Virus record (IMG/VR): IMGVR_UViG_3300030044_000077
Location: 1 to 24,470 of that record
DNA: 24,470 nt
Direction: 5' to 3' (one strand)
DNA from: a virus
The position numbers and the translations under genes are program-made. Shown one piece after another: positions 16,633-22,551 of the stretch. Positions within the stretch are counted from its first letter, which is position 1, and every line of letters starts with the position of its first letter. Below the pieces are notes generated by a model. It was not told the origin of the DNA, did no database searches, and saw only the letters and a list, made by a program, of their open reading frames with translations.

Positions 16633-17273
16633 TAGAAACCCTCCTCGTAAGACCTAATTATTTGAAACACTATATCTTCCATTGTGGACTCTAAATCTTT
16701 GTTAACAGATTGAATCTCTTGAGTGAAGTCTTTCTCTGTGGCAGGCTTGACCCATTTAGTATTGGCATCTTGCTTGCTGGTAGCTGTTCTAAATTGACCC
16801 TTAGATCCGCCTGGCGTAATCTTCTGTGCCTGCGTTCTTGCATTCTCAACACGTTGAGCGCTTACTTGCTTATAGGCATCGTATATGTTGGTAGATACCT
16901 TTGGTCTCTCTGTGGTGCTAGGTGAACCGATTGGAATAACCTTATAAACACCTGAACCATCTTTGATAGGCTTAGCATTCTTCAACAAGTTAGATAGCAT
17001 TGGATACGGAGGATCTGAGAACTCCATGTTTCCTGAATCTGTGATAAGCTGCATGTTGATGTTGTCGTATTGGAGCTCATTGATAAAATCTGCAGAGCGC
17101 TTTTGAACACCGGCTTCAATAGCTAATTGCATAGCAGCATCAACCTGACGTTGGAATGCCATGTTGATATCGTGAGAAGCTTTGTTTACTATATTCTCAA
17201 CAATGCTAGAATCTAATCCCTTATTTCTAAGAGTTACTCTAAGCTTGTCGAGTTCGAAGAAGATATTAGGCAT
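16632..17273 (-). CDS. Head-tail connector / neck protein, 213 aa (HK97 gp10-like, probable)
   Basis: A helical N terminus (residues about 5-75) is followed by INMQLITDSGNMEFSDPPYP and MLSNLLKNAKPIKDGSGVYK, then VIPI. A TSKQDANTKW motif lies near residue 167, and a helical C terminus ends RSYEEGF. A 'P-M-L-x-N-L-L-K ... Y-K-V-I-P-I ... FRTxxSKQDxNxxW' pattern is seen in phage neck proteins annotated as gp10-like or virion structural. The start overlaps the NUDIX gene's stop by 8 nt, with AAGG about 9 nt upstream. Its neighbours are a NUDIX-bearing protein and the presumed completion protein. Confidence 0.7.
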   Translation of the reverse strand: MPNIFFELDKLRVTLRNKGLDSSIVENIVNKASHDINMAFQRQVDAAMQLAIEAGVQKRSADFINELQYDNINMQLITDSGNMEFSDPPYPMLSNLLKNAKPIKDGSGVYKVIPIGSPSTTERPKVSTNIYDAYKQVSAQRVENARTQAQKITPGGSKGQFRTATSKQDANTKWVKPATEKDFTQEIQSVNKDLESTMEDIVFQIIRSYEEGF

Positions 17274-18825
17274 CTTTACTCGCCTTCGTTATAACCTTGG
17301 CACGCATATCTTTTAAGAAATTCTCTTTCTCCATGTCCTGCCAGTCTTGAGCAAAGGAGATAACGATCTTACCGTTTGGAGAGATCTCGATACGTGGTTT
17401 AGTGAGATAAGAGTAATACTGATCGTGAATTTTAGTATCGTTGGCTGGGTTTGCACTGAATGCTTCTACTTTAGAAGGACCTCTATCAACGTTTTCAATC
17501 TTACTTTGAAGTTCACGGAGCTTGCTCTCAAGTTCATCCATGTCCTTACCAACTGCTTGTGCTAGTTGATTATGCTTGCCAGTTACTTCATGAGCAACGC
17601 TTTCAAGCTTGTCGAATAACTTCATGATTCTAGACTCAACCTGTTGTAAGTCCACAGCCATACCGTTACGCAACTGTTCGCGTATGGTTTCCATCTCTTC
17701 ATAGATATTTCCAATATTGTGGCGCTTATAGTGATCCATCAGCTCATTTAATCCGCCGTGGATTGCATCATCGCTCAATACATTGTCATCTAATAGGTTT
17801 AATTCTTTTTCGTCTTCTGGTAAGTACCACTCGAAGACGCTCATCAAAGCTGCAGTAAGTTCAGGAAGTGATTTGTTAGTAAATTGGTATACGGTCTTAT
17901 GCCCGTCGTTTACGCGCCCAGAGTACACATCGCTCATATGACGTCTAATACTTAATGTATAGGTATCGATCAATACATCTTTAAAGTCTTCATCCTGCAT
18001 GCCGTCAACTACACGTCTTAGGGTACGGAACATTCCGTTACCTACTAAGTGTAATGCCTCTCCGTGTGAAACTTCAAACACGGCATCAGCCTTCTGACGA
18101 ATGATGTTCTTCTCTAACTTCTCTAAAGAGACCATTCCCTTAAGGGACTTACCAAAACGAGTAGATACGAAATGCTTTATAGGTTCATAGCAGCAATCAC
18201 GAAGCTGACCCCAAGGTATCTTATCCATCTCATACCAGGTCCAGTCAGTCATGGTTTCATGTCCGCCATCGCCTTTAGTATTCTTAGGTTTGCCAGTAGC
18301 AATTTCACCTAGATAAACTACGGTATTATTCTTGTTGGTTTTACCTCTCCAGATCTCTGTAGAGATACGTACCTGACAACCTGTCTCTTCACCCGCTTCA
18401 CGGATGGCACCAGTTTCAAACGCCTCATCAGCATGACAGTGACCGCCTGGGAATGCAAGTCCGCCCTTGTTGTGAGTAGCTAGTAAAATTCTATTGTGTT
18501 GGTCCATTACAAGCACTGCGGCACAGTTGTTAGTGCGATGCTTGTCTTTCTTCTCAAGATACTCTTCAAAAGACTTCTTCAGCTCTTTCTTAGACTTCTT
18601 TCTCTTGATACGATCTTCTTTAACTTTTTCTTTAGCCTTGGCATGGTGCTTTTCGCCCCACGTCCCGCCTCTGTCGTTGTCCTTAGACTCCGGAGCATCC
18701 TTACCAGGATCTGTATACTTGGCGGCTACGGATTTTGGAGGACGACCTCTCGGTCCATCCTTCACGGCTCCGTGCGCTATTGCCATCATCATTCTGTATT
18801 GACGTCTTGAAACTGCAGCAGGCAT
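17266..18825 (-). CDS. NUDIX hydrolase domain protein in neck cluster, 519 aa
   Basis: A complete NUDIX box G-x5-E-x7-R-E-U-x-E-E-x-G-U is present at residues 128-150 (GHCHADE ... REAGEETGC), inside a domain of about residues 98-225. These enzymes cleave nucleoside diphosphates linked to another group, such as NAD, caps or ADP-ribose; the substrate here is unknown. The N terminus (SRRQYRMMMAIAHGAV, then RGRPPKSVAAKYTD and a Lys/Arg-rich stretch at about 60-90) looks like a virion or DNA-associated segment. Residues about 225-500 are helical with coiled coils, ending ISFAQDWQDMEKENFLKDMR. Lying among neck genes, it may be packaged or be an assembly factor. A TATAAT box lies 33 nt upstream, and GGGAG about 12 nt before the ATG. 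Confidence 0.87.
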   Translation of the reverse strand: MPAAVSRRQYRMMMAIAHGAVKDGPRGRPPKSVAAKYTDPGKDAPESKDNDRGGTWGEKHHAKAKEKVKEDRIKRKKSKKELKKSFEEYLEKKDKHRTNNCAAVLVMDQHNRILLATHNKGGLAFPGGHCHADEAFETGAIREAGEETGCQVRISTEIWRGKTNKNNTVVYLGEIATGKPKNTKGDGGHETMTDWTWYEMDKIPWGQLRDCCYEPIKHFVSTRFGKSLKGMVSLEKLEKNIIRQKADAVFEVSHGEALHLVGNGMFRTLRRVVDGMQDEDFKDVLIDTYTLSIRRHMSDVYSGRVNDGHKTVYQFTNKSLPELTAALMSVFEWYLPEDEKELNLLDDNVLSDDAIHGGLNELMDHYKRHNIGNIYEEMETIREQLRNGMAVDLQQVESRIMKLFDKLESVAHEVTGKHNQLAQAVGKDMDELESKLRELQSKIENVDRGPSKVEAFSANPANDTKIHDQYYSYLTKPRIEISPNGKIVISFAQDWQDMEKENFLKDMRAKVITKASKDA

Positions 18826-18858
18826 ACGCTATCGCAACTCCCATCCATTGCTAGGGTT

Positions 18859-18864
18859 ATTATA
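18859..18864 (-). promoter_or_regulatory. TATAAT promoter upstream of the NUDIX gene
   Basis: The minus strand reads cttaagtTATAATaaccc between the 271-aa gene and the NUDIX gene, 33 nt before ATG 18825. It shares TAAGTTATAATA with the site at 2590. Confidence 0.5.
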
Positions 18865-18884
18865 ACTTAAGTTAGCGGTTAACG

Positions 18885-19700
18885 TCATCTTTTAACTATA
18901 CTTTCACCTTGATTAGGTAAGAAGTCTCTTTTTACTAGAATCTGTTGAGGAAGGCGTCTGGCGACCTTCTGCCCGTTAGCATTCATCTCTTGAGTAACTC
19001 TAAGCTCTCTTAAAGACTGAATCACCTGATATACAGGATTAGCATAGAAGGACCATGTAAGAACTTCACCGTGCTGACTTTGATAGTTGTACATAGGCTG
19101 CTTTCCATCTACCCACACTATGAGGCCCTCTGCGTCGATGTTGAAATCAACTCCTTGGGTATATATCTTCTCTGTCTGCCCGTTATTTAAAATCGAAGCG
19201 GCGCGATCTACCTTCTCGATAGGGTATCTAAGTTCTTGCGTATTGCCGGGTCTTGGCTCATACTCCTTAAGTTCCCATAGGCGTACTGTAAAGTCAGGGA
19301 TCACAAGTTTGTCGAACATATTAAAATCTGCTTCTGTACCGTCTGGATATTCGGTTGGAAAGGTTATTACAGCAGTACCGATTTCCCACACACCGTGAGC
19401 TTCAAAGGTTTTCTGCATTGAGTTGCCTGTAAATGTTCCCCAGATCTCTTTTGGATCGTAGTGGATGAAACCATTAGTATCGCAGAACGGACAGTCGGGT
19501 ACGTGAGCATTATTGTCTACAGTTAGGATGTTAGGACATGGAGCCGCTTTAGAGTGAATGAAGCGAATTCCACGTTGACTTAGTAAGTCATCGAAACTTT
19601 GACCTTTGATGCTAAAATCTGGGTTATAAAGAGGCATCTCACTAGGTGTGGAAGCCGGACTTCTAGTTGGATATACTTGCTTTGGTTTATCTTCAGCCAT
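18885..19700 (-). CDS. Head completion / neck structural protein with Cys cluster, 271 aa (probable)
   Basis: First gene of the minus-strand tail block. Residues about 43-90 read RGIRFIHSKAAPCPNI, then C-P-F-C-D-T-N-G-F-I-H-Y-D-P-K-E-I-W-G; with the Cys in APCPN this gives at least three cysteines for a metal site (C-P-x-I ... C-P-F-C). The rest is strand-rich (GTAVITFPTEYPDGT, FDKLVIPDFTVRLWELKEYE, QELRYPIEKV). Proteins of this layout are found in neck gene clusters of large myoviruses as virion structural proteins. A TATAAT box sits 6 nt before the ATG and no Shine-Dalgarno is present, so the transcript may be leaderless. Exact role inferred from place. Confidence 0.75.
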   Translation of the reverse strand: MAEDKPKQVYPTRSPASTPSEMPLYNPDFSIKGQSFDDLLSQRGIRFIHSKAAPCPNILTVDNNAHVPDCPFCDTNGFIHYDPKEIWGTFTGNSMQKTFEAHGVWEIGTAVITFPTEYPDGTEADFNMFDKLVIPDFTVRLWELKEYEPRPGNTQELRYPIEKVDRAASILNNGQTEKIYTQGVDFNIDAEGLIVWVDGKQPMYNYQSQHGEVLTWSFYANPVYQVIQSLRELRVTQEMNANGQKVARRLPQQILVKRDFLPNQGESIVKR

Positions 19701-19706
19701 AACTTA

Positions 19707-19712
19707 ATTATA
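19707..19712 (-). promoter_or_regulatory. TATAAT promoter, probably leaderless, for the 271-aa gene
   Basis: The minus strand reads agtggTATAATtaagttATG, gap exactly 6 nt. It drives the start of the minus-strand tail block, facing away from the plus-strand genes at 19782. Confidence 0.6.
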
Positions 19713-19781
19713 CCACTAGAACATACAGAGAACCTCCTAATCCCAGGCATTGTAGAATTAGATTACAGGGAATCCGATTCT

Positions 19782-20030
19782 ATGGATGAGATATCGATAC
19801 TAGAGCGGATTGTCGCTGAAGAAGGTAGCTGTTGCTGGGCAACGCCTGCCATCTGTGCCATCTGTCCACTAGGTAAGCTAATACGATATGAAAGTGGAAG
19901 ATATCTGAGCTGTATAGAAGCTTTAAACATAGAAGGACTCAGTGAAGAAGAAGCTGATGCAAGGTATAAAGAGGCCGCAACCCGTAAACTTGCAGACCTC
20001 ATGATCAATAAGATTATAGAGGCCGACTAA
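19782..20030 (+). CDS. Small Cys-rich protein A, 82 aa
   Basis: Begins MDEISILERIVAEEGSCCWA and contains C-x-x-C-P-L-G (AICAICPLGKLI), with another Cys at SCIEAL. A helical tail ends LADLMINKIIEAD. The next gene has the same plan (E-x-I-V-x-x-x-G-[ST]-C ... C-x-x-C-P-[FL] ... C), so the two are tandem paralogues. The Cys spacing suggests a small zinc or iron-sulphur site, which is inference. AGGGA lies about 10 nt before the chosen ATG. The frame stays open upstream into the divergent 271-aa gene, but that part is only its antisense. It shares one base with the next start (TAATG). Confidence 0.7.
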   Translation: MDEISILERIVAEEGSCCWATPAICAICPLGKLIRYESGRYLSCIEALNIEGLSEEEADARYKEAATRKLADLMINKIIEAD

Positions 20031-20269
20031 TGGCACTCAAAGAGCAAGAGAAGAATGTACTGGAAGAGATCGTAACCTTGAACGGTACATGCATGCTAAA
20101 AGCTAGGTGCGACAAGTGCCCGTTCAGAGTGATGTGCTTACCAGAGTGGGTTTACCCGAATCCTCCAAGTCAGGAACAAAGACTTAAGATGGCCCAAGAC
20201 GTGTTAACGCACCACGGGCTACTGGACGAAGATACGGATATAGAAGAATTTAAATGGGACAAAAATTAA
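20030..20269 (+). CDS. Small Cys-rich protein B, 79 aa (paralogue of A)
   Basis: Starts MALKEQEKNVLEEIVTLNGT and carries C-M-L-K-A-R-C-D-K-C-P-F-R-V-M-C at residues about 21-36, a compact four-Cys site. The C terminus is acidic. It lines up with the 82-aa protein over the first 35 residues. The start is coupled to the previous stop by TAATG. Its 3' end overlaps the 37-aa ORF. Function unknown; metal binding is suggested by Cys spacing. Confidence 0.72.
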   Translation: MALKEQEKNVLEEIVTLNGTCMLKARCDKCPFRVMCLPEWVYPNPPSQEQRLKMAQDVLTHHGLLDEDTDIEEFKWDKN

Positions 20270-20367
20270 ATACAAAGCCTGTAGATAGAGTGGCTCAAGA
20301 TGCAGCCAAAGTGAAACTTTATATGTTTATGATGAAGTTGCTTTACGGTTTACCGAACGCTTTTTGA
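20254..20367 (+). CDS. Micro-protein, 37 aa, plus strand
   Basis: The ATG lies inside the last codons of the Cys-rich B gene (overlap 16 nt), and the stop lies inside the 3' end of the opposing 88-aa gene. The protein ends in a hydrophobic helix, VKLYMFMMKLLYGLPNAF, which loosely resembles the shared L-x-x-[LIF]-L-x-K-L helix of the neighbouring minus-strand micro-genes. There is no strong Shine-Dalgarno (GAAGAA upstream). Short length makes it less certain than its neighbours. Confidence 0.5.
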   Translation: MGQKLNTKPVDRVAQDAAKVKLYMFMMKLLYGLPNAF

Positions 20368-20606
20368 AGAGCTGCCAACGATGCCGGATCTAATAGTAGT
20401 TGATCTGGTCTTCCAAATTGATTTAGTGACGCTCGTAAGATTCTGTCTTCCCATGGATCTATAGCGGCTTGTGCTGATTTAATATTCAGCTTACCTAACA
20501 ACTTGCAAAGCTTTTCTTGTACTTTATAGTCATCCATTGTCATTATTTCAGATTCTCTCATCTCTTTTATATGTTCTTTGAGGTACTCTTCGTACTCTTC
20601 CATCAT
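20343..20606 (-). CDS. Micro-protein family member, 87 aa (last of its operon)
   Basis: Carries the shared helix as EKLCKLLGKLNIKSAQAA at about residues 31-48, after an acidic helical N terminus (MEEYEEYLKEHIKEMRES). The K-L-N-I-K-S-A run is close to K-L-N-F-K-S-A in the 48-aa gene two positions upstream. The C-terminal part reads DPWEDRILRASLNQFGRPDQ and is not recognised. The ATG at 20606 overlaps the TGA of the 34-aa gene (TGATG); a GTG one codon earlier, at 20609, is also possible. The 3' end overlaps the plus-strand 37-aa ORF by 25 nt, tail to tail. Confidence 0.7.
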   Translation of the reverse strand: MMEEYEEYLKEHIKEMRESEIMTMDDYKVQEKLCKLLGKLNIKSAQAAIDPWEDRILRASLNQFGRPDQLLLDPASLAALQKAFGKP

Positions 20607-20710
20607 CACGGGTTTCTATCTATCCAAATAAAATATGCTACGATACCTATTATAATAAGACCGTACAGAGACAAGAATGAGTGTGCAACTATTAGATCAG
20701 CGCCAGTCAT
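20606..20710 (-). CDS. Single-span membrane micro-protein, 34 aa
   Basis: Starts MTGADLIVAHSFLSLYG, then a membrane helix L-I-I-I-G-I-V-A-Y-F-I-W-I, ending DRNP. Positive and polar ends fit a single-pass inner membrane peptide. It is held between two micro-genes by overlaps at both ends (ATGA with the 48-aa gene, TGATG with the 87-aa gene), and AAGG lies 5 nt before its ATG. This coupling is the main reason to believe it. Function unknown. Confidence 0.62.
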   Translation of the reverse strand: MTGADLIVAHSFLSLYGLIIIGIVAYFIWIDRNP

Positions 20711-20853
20711 AAAACCTTATTTAAATCCTCGGCACTCTTGAAATTTAGCTTGCGTAGAAAGCCGATCAATACATCTACAGAGTGAGTCTTTGTTATCGTC
20801 GTAAAGTATGGGTGACCTTCATCGTACAGTAGGTAAAGTATTCTTCTCTGCAT
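20707..20853 (-). CDS. Micro-protein family member, 48 aa
   Basis: Two predicted strands (RRILYLLYDEG and YFTTITKTH) are followed by the shared helix SVDVLIGFLRKLNFKSAEDL at residues 24-43. It is the first gene of a three-gene set (48, 34 and 87 aa) with a TATAAT box exactly 6 nt before its ATG and no Shine-Dalgarno, suggesting a leaderless transcript. Overlaps the 34-aa gene by ATGA. Function unknown. Confidence 0.65.
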   Translation of the reverse strand: MQRRILYLLYDEGHPYFTTITKTHSVDVLIGFLRKLNFKSAEDLNKVL

Positions 20854-20859
20854 CTAATG

Positions 20860-20865
20860 ATTATA
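20860..20865 (-). promoter_or_regulatory. TATAAT promoter, probably leaderless, for the 48-34-87-aa operon
   Basis: The minus strand reads ctagtgTATAATcattagATG, gap 6 nt. Confidence 0.6.
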
Positions 20866-20902
20866 CACTAGCACGTTTGAGAAGCTCCCCACCCCTCCAT
20901 AG

Positions 20903-21043
20903 TTAAAACATAGTTCGATATGGGTTGATGTTAAGTTTTTCTAAGAATTGTCTCAGTACGAATCTGCGCGTCCATGATTCTCCTGGACCGTAACAACCCG
21001 GTACGCGTATTATTGCACCATTGAAACTAATATTTATAGCCAT
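20903..21043 (-). CDS. Micro-protein, 46 aa: sheath-like N terminus plus shared helix
   Basis: The first 18 residues, MAINISFNGAIIRVPGCY, match the tail sheath start MAINVQFNGATIYKPGAY at 12 of 18 positions. The rest carries the shared helix FVLRQFLEKLNINPYRTMF at residues 28-46. AGGAG lies 5 nt before the ATG, one of the better ribosome binding sites here, and the start overlaps the end of the 61-aa gene by 17 nt. No other sheath region is present. It may act as a sheath mimic or have arisen by duplication of the sheath 5' end; chance is not excluded. Confidence 0.68.
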   Translation of the reverse strand: MAINISFNGAIIRVPGCYGPGESWTRRFVLRQFLEKLNINPYRTMF

Positions 21044-21212
21044 GGCGACTCCTGTAGAATTCTTTATAATGATCTGTTAGTGGAGATACTGGATATACCC
21101 TATACTCATAAGTCATAAGTGGATACATGTCGAGTTTGCCTAGAAGCATAAGTAGATTGAACCAAACTTTACTTCGTTCATCATCCTTACCTTTTATTAT
21201 CACTCTTTCCAT
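21027..21212 (-). CDS. Micro-protein family member, 61 aa
   Basis: A short strand (MERVIIKGKDDERSK) is followed by the shared helix VWFNLLMLLGKLDMYP at residues 16-31, then an aromatic strand-like tail (YEYRVYPVSPL, EFYRSRHGYKY). It is expressed from its own TATAAT box 6 nt before the ATG, with no Shine-Dalgarno. The 3' end overlaps the 46-aa gene by 17 nt. Function unknown. Confidence 0.68.
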   Translation of the reverse strand: MERVIIKGKDDERSKVWFNLLMLLGKLDMYPLMTYEYRVYPVSPLTDHYKEFYRSRHGYKY

Positions 21213-21218
21213 AAATGG

Positions 21219-21224
21219 ATTATA
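21219..21224 (-). promoter_or_regulatory. TATAAT promoter, probably leaderless, for the 61-aa gene
   Basis: The minus strand reads cgagtagTATAATccatttATG, gap 6 nt. It directly abuts the stop of the 95-aa gene. Confidence 0.58.
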
Positions 21225-21512
21225 CTACTCGCCAGAACCAGGGAACTCGTCGGCGTATTCAGAGGTCGTGCGATGCGGCGGCTTAGCCCAGTTGCGTCTA
21301 GCCTGTACACCCTCTGGCTTCGGGTGCTTGCCCTGTCCAAAGCTGTGAAGCGACCCTTGGGTACCGCGATCTTCTCTGAGCTGTCCATCGGCTGTAGAAG
21401 TCGAGTAGCTCTTGAACGGTCTGTTGTTTGGAGTTCCTTCATCCTTCGGCGGGTTGCCATAAGACTTATGTAAGTCCCACTGTCCACCTGAGTTGAATGT
21501 TAAGTATTCCAT
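21225..21512 (-). CDS. Hydrophilic hypothetical protein, 95 aa
   Basis: Starts MEYLTFNSGGQWDLHKSYGN and is then Gly, Pro, Ser, Lys and Arg-rich without clear secondary structure (KPPHRTTSEYADEFPGSGE at the end). It lacks the shared helix of its neighbours and has no membrane segment. It has its own TATAAT box 6 nt before the ATG. A competing minus-strand frame at 21200-21487 lacks any start signal and is taken as a shadow. Function unknown; it looks intrinsically disordered. Confidence 0.6.
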   Translation of the reverse strand: MEYLTFNSGGQWDLHKSYGNPPKDEGTPNNRPFKSYSTSTADGQLREDRGTQGSLHSFGQGKHPKPEGVQARRNWAKPPHRTTSEYADEFPGSGE

Positions 21513-21518
21513 AATAGA

Positions 21519-21524
21519 ATTATA
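21519..21524 (-). promoter_or_regulatory. TATAAT promoter, probably leaderless, for the 95-aa gene
   Basis: The minus strand reads aagtgaTATAATtctattATG, gap 6 nt. The TGA stop of the 53-aa gene is immediately before the hexamer. Confidence 0.58.
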
Positions 21525-21686
21525 TCACTTACTGAGCTTGGCTTTTGGCCGCTTGAAACCGCTGCTGTAACTGTACCAAGGCGTATCTCTGTGCTTATTA
21601 ATCTTATGAATAAGATACAAAAGCTTATACGTTGGCGTCATACTCTTGAATAAAATATCTGGGCAACCGCACTCTTGATACTTCAT
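21525..21686 (-). CDS. Micro-protein family member, 53 aa
   Basis: Last gene of the six-gene chain that begins at 22538. It starts MKYQECGCPDILFKS, with a C-x-C pair, then the shared helix TPTYKLLYLIHKINKHRDTP at residues 17-36, and ends in a basic tail (FKRPKAKLSK). The ATG overlaps the 50-aa gene's TGA (ATGA). Function unknown. Confidence 0.62.
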   Translation of the reverse strand: MKYQECGCPDILFKSMTPTYKLLYLIHKINKHRDTPWYSYSSGFKRPKAKLSK

Positions 21687-21835
21687 GTCTGCACCGGCGG
21701 CCGATGAAAGAAAGTAAGCAAATCCCTATGTTTGGCCGGCACGAGGTTCAACTTCAAGAGTAGTGTAAAAAGGGCCGCCCTCGCCTTAGTTGGAGATGAA
21801 GTATCAGTGAATGTAAGTTCTCTATGGTAGCTCAT
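21683..21835 (-). CDS. Micro-protein family member, 50 aa
   Basis: A strand (YHRELTFTDTSS) is followed by the shared helix ARAALFTLLLKLNLVPAKHR at residues 18-37, a textbook copy of the L-x-x-L-L-x-K-L-N-L signature, and a short tail. It is coupled at both ends by ATGA overlaps, to the 72-aa gene before and the 53-aa gene after. Function unknown. Confidence 0.63.
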   Translation of the reverse strand: MSYHRELTFTDTSSPTKARAALFTLLLKLNLVPAKHRDLLTFFHRPPVQT

Positions 21836-22050
21836 GGTTTTGGTCCTGGGCGCATCCGCCTCATAAATACGTTTAAAGACATCTCGTTACTCTTATGTAT
21901 GTCGAGCAACATCAATAGGTCAAGCAGCCTCTGCTGCGAATGTCTCTTATTCTGCTCATGCCTCAAAGCATTTCTTCCTCTTTCCATCTGTACTATAAAC
22001 CAAATGAATGCAAATAATACTATAGCTGACGCCACTCCATATAACATCAT
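21832..22050 (-). CDS. Membrane-anchored micro-protein family member, 72 aa
   Basis: An N-terminal membrane helix (YGVASAIVLFAFIWFIVQM, residues 4-22) is followed by a basic region (RGRNALRHEQNKRHS) and a variant of the shared helix, QQRLLDLLMLLDIHKSNE, at residues 39-56, here with L in place of K. The positive residues after the membrane span suggest the helix faces the cytoplasm. Coupled by TGATG upstream and ATGA downstream. It links the membrane peptides of this cluster to the helix family. Confidence 0.68.
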   Translation of the reverse strand: MMLYGVASAIVLFAFIWFIVQMERGRNALRHEQNKRHSQQRLLDLLMLLDIHKSNEMSLNVFMRRMRPGPKP

Positions 22051-22181
22051 CAGTAGGGTAACTCCAGCATCGTATGATATATATTCAATCTGTGTAGAAG
22101 CATAAGCAAAGCGTACGTGTGTTCATGTACCTCAATAATCTGGTCAGTGCTCTTGCGGTGGACTAAGTGTATAGCAATCAT
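22050..22181 (-). CDS. Micro-protein family member, 43 aa
   Basis: One of the shortest family members: strand IAIHLVHRK, strand QIIEVHEH, then the shared helix YALLMLLHRLNIYHTM at residues 24-39. This compact beta-beta-alpha order may show the minimal fold. It is rich in His. It overlaps the 76-aa gene by ATGA and the 72-aa gene by TGATG. Function unknown. Confidence 0.62.
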   Translation of the reverse strand: MIAIHLVHRKSTDQIIEVHEHTYALLMLLHRLNIYHTMLELPY

Positions 22182-22408
22182 GGTATGAAACTTACAGCCA
22201 CTATCTTCCCGCTATGCGGTAAGACGTGTTCCAAGGCTAATGTAGTTATCGGTGGGGTTGGCCACTGGTATAGCTTAGCTAAGAAGCGCATGAGTGTATT
22301 CTTCGCGCGACGCTGCTTCATCGTACGATCATATTGCTCACGGAAACTATCAGAGGTGGTGGGCACTATATTATTCATTTGGCCAGCAGTGCTCGCTATC
22401 GACGACAT
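22178..22408 (-). CDS. Micro-protein family member, 76 aa
   Basis: A hydrophilic N terminus leads to the helix KNTLMRFLAKLYQWPTPP at residues 36-53, a divergent copy with Y-Q in place of N-I. The tail is strand-like (GKIVAVSFIP). AAGGAG lies 7 nt before ATG 22408, inside the end of the 55-aa gene, with which it overlaps by 38 nt in another frame. This clear ribosome binding site supports the start. Function unknown. Confidence 0.68.
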   Translation of the reverse strand: MSSIASTAGQMNNIVPTTSDSFREQYDRTMKQRRAKNTLMRFLAKLYQWPTPPITTLALEHVLPHSGKIVAVSFIP

Positions 22409-22538
22409 AGAGACACTCCTTCCCGCCTAGAAGCTTACGCTCGCAGTGGTCGGCATGACAAGTCCAGCCTGAGTGAGACTGAATGCCAGGGTCTACGCCG
22501 GTCGGTATGAGTAGCAAAAATAACAAGAGAAACTTCAT
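22371..22538 (-). CDS. Secreted four-Cys micro-protein, 55 aa
   Basis: A short signal-peptide-like start (MKFLLLFLLLIPTGV) is followed by a polar region with four cysteines (at about 27, 32, 42 and 51) and several His and Trp (WTCHADHCERK, GGKECLYVV, EHCWPNE). Two disulfides or a metal site are possible outside the cytoplasm. There is no lipobox. A TATAAT box lies exactly 6 nt before the ATG, and it starts the six-gene micro-operon. It lacks the shared helix. Function unknown; secretion is inferred. Confidence 0.62.
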   Translation of the reverse strand: MKFLLLFLLLIPTGVDPGIQSHSGWTCHADHCERKLLGGKECLYVVDSEHCWPNE

Positions 22539-22544
22539 TGGGCA

Positions 22545-22550
22545 ATTATA
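22545..22550 (-). promoter_or_regulatory. TATAAT promoter, probably leaderless, for the six-gene micro-operon
   Basis: The minus strand reads gatgagTATAATtgcccaATG, gap 6 nt. The stop of the 51-aa gene (TGA, 22554-22552) is one base before the hexamer. Confidence 0.6.
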
Positions 22551-22551
22551 C

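Noticed and set aside
18494-18810. Two plus-strand frames of about 100 aa inside the NUDIX gene
   Set aside because: They lie fully opposite a clearly coding enzyme domain and a Lys-rich segment, whose antisense gives the Phe/Leu/Ser-rich product.
19599-19781. Upstream extension of the 82-aa plus-strand gene to 143 aa
   Set aside because: It would read through the divergent 271-aa gene and its promoter; ATG 19782 matches the paralogue's start.
21200-21487. Minus-strand 95-aa frame overlapping the 21225-21512 gene
   Set aside because: It has no promoter box or ribosome binding site at its start, whereas the competing frame has TATAAT exactly 6 nt before its ATG.
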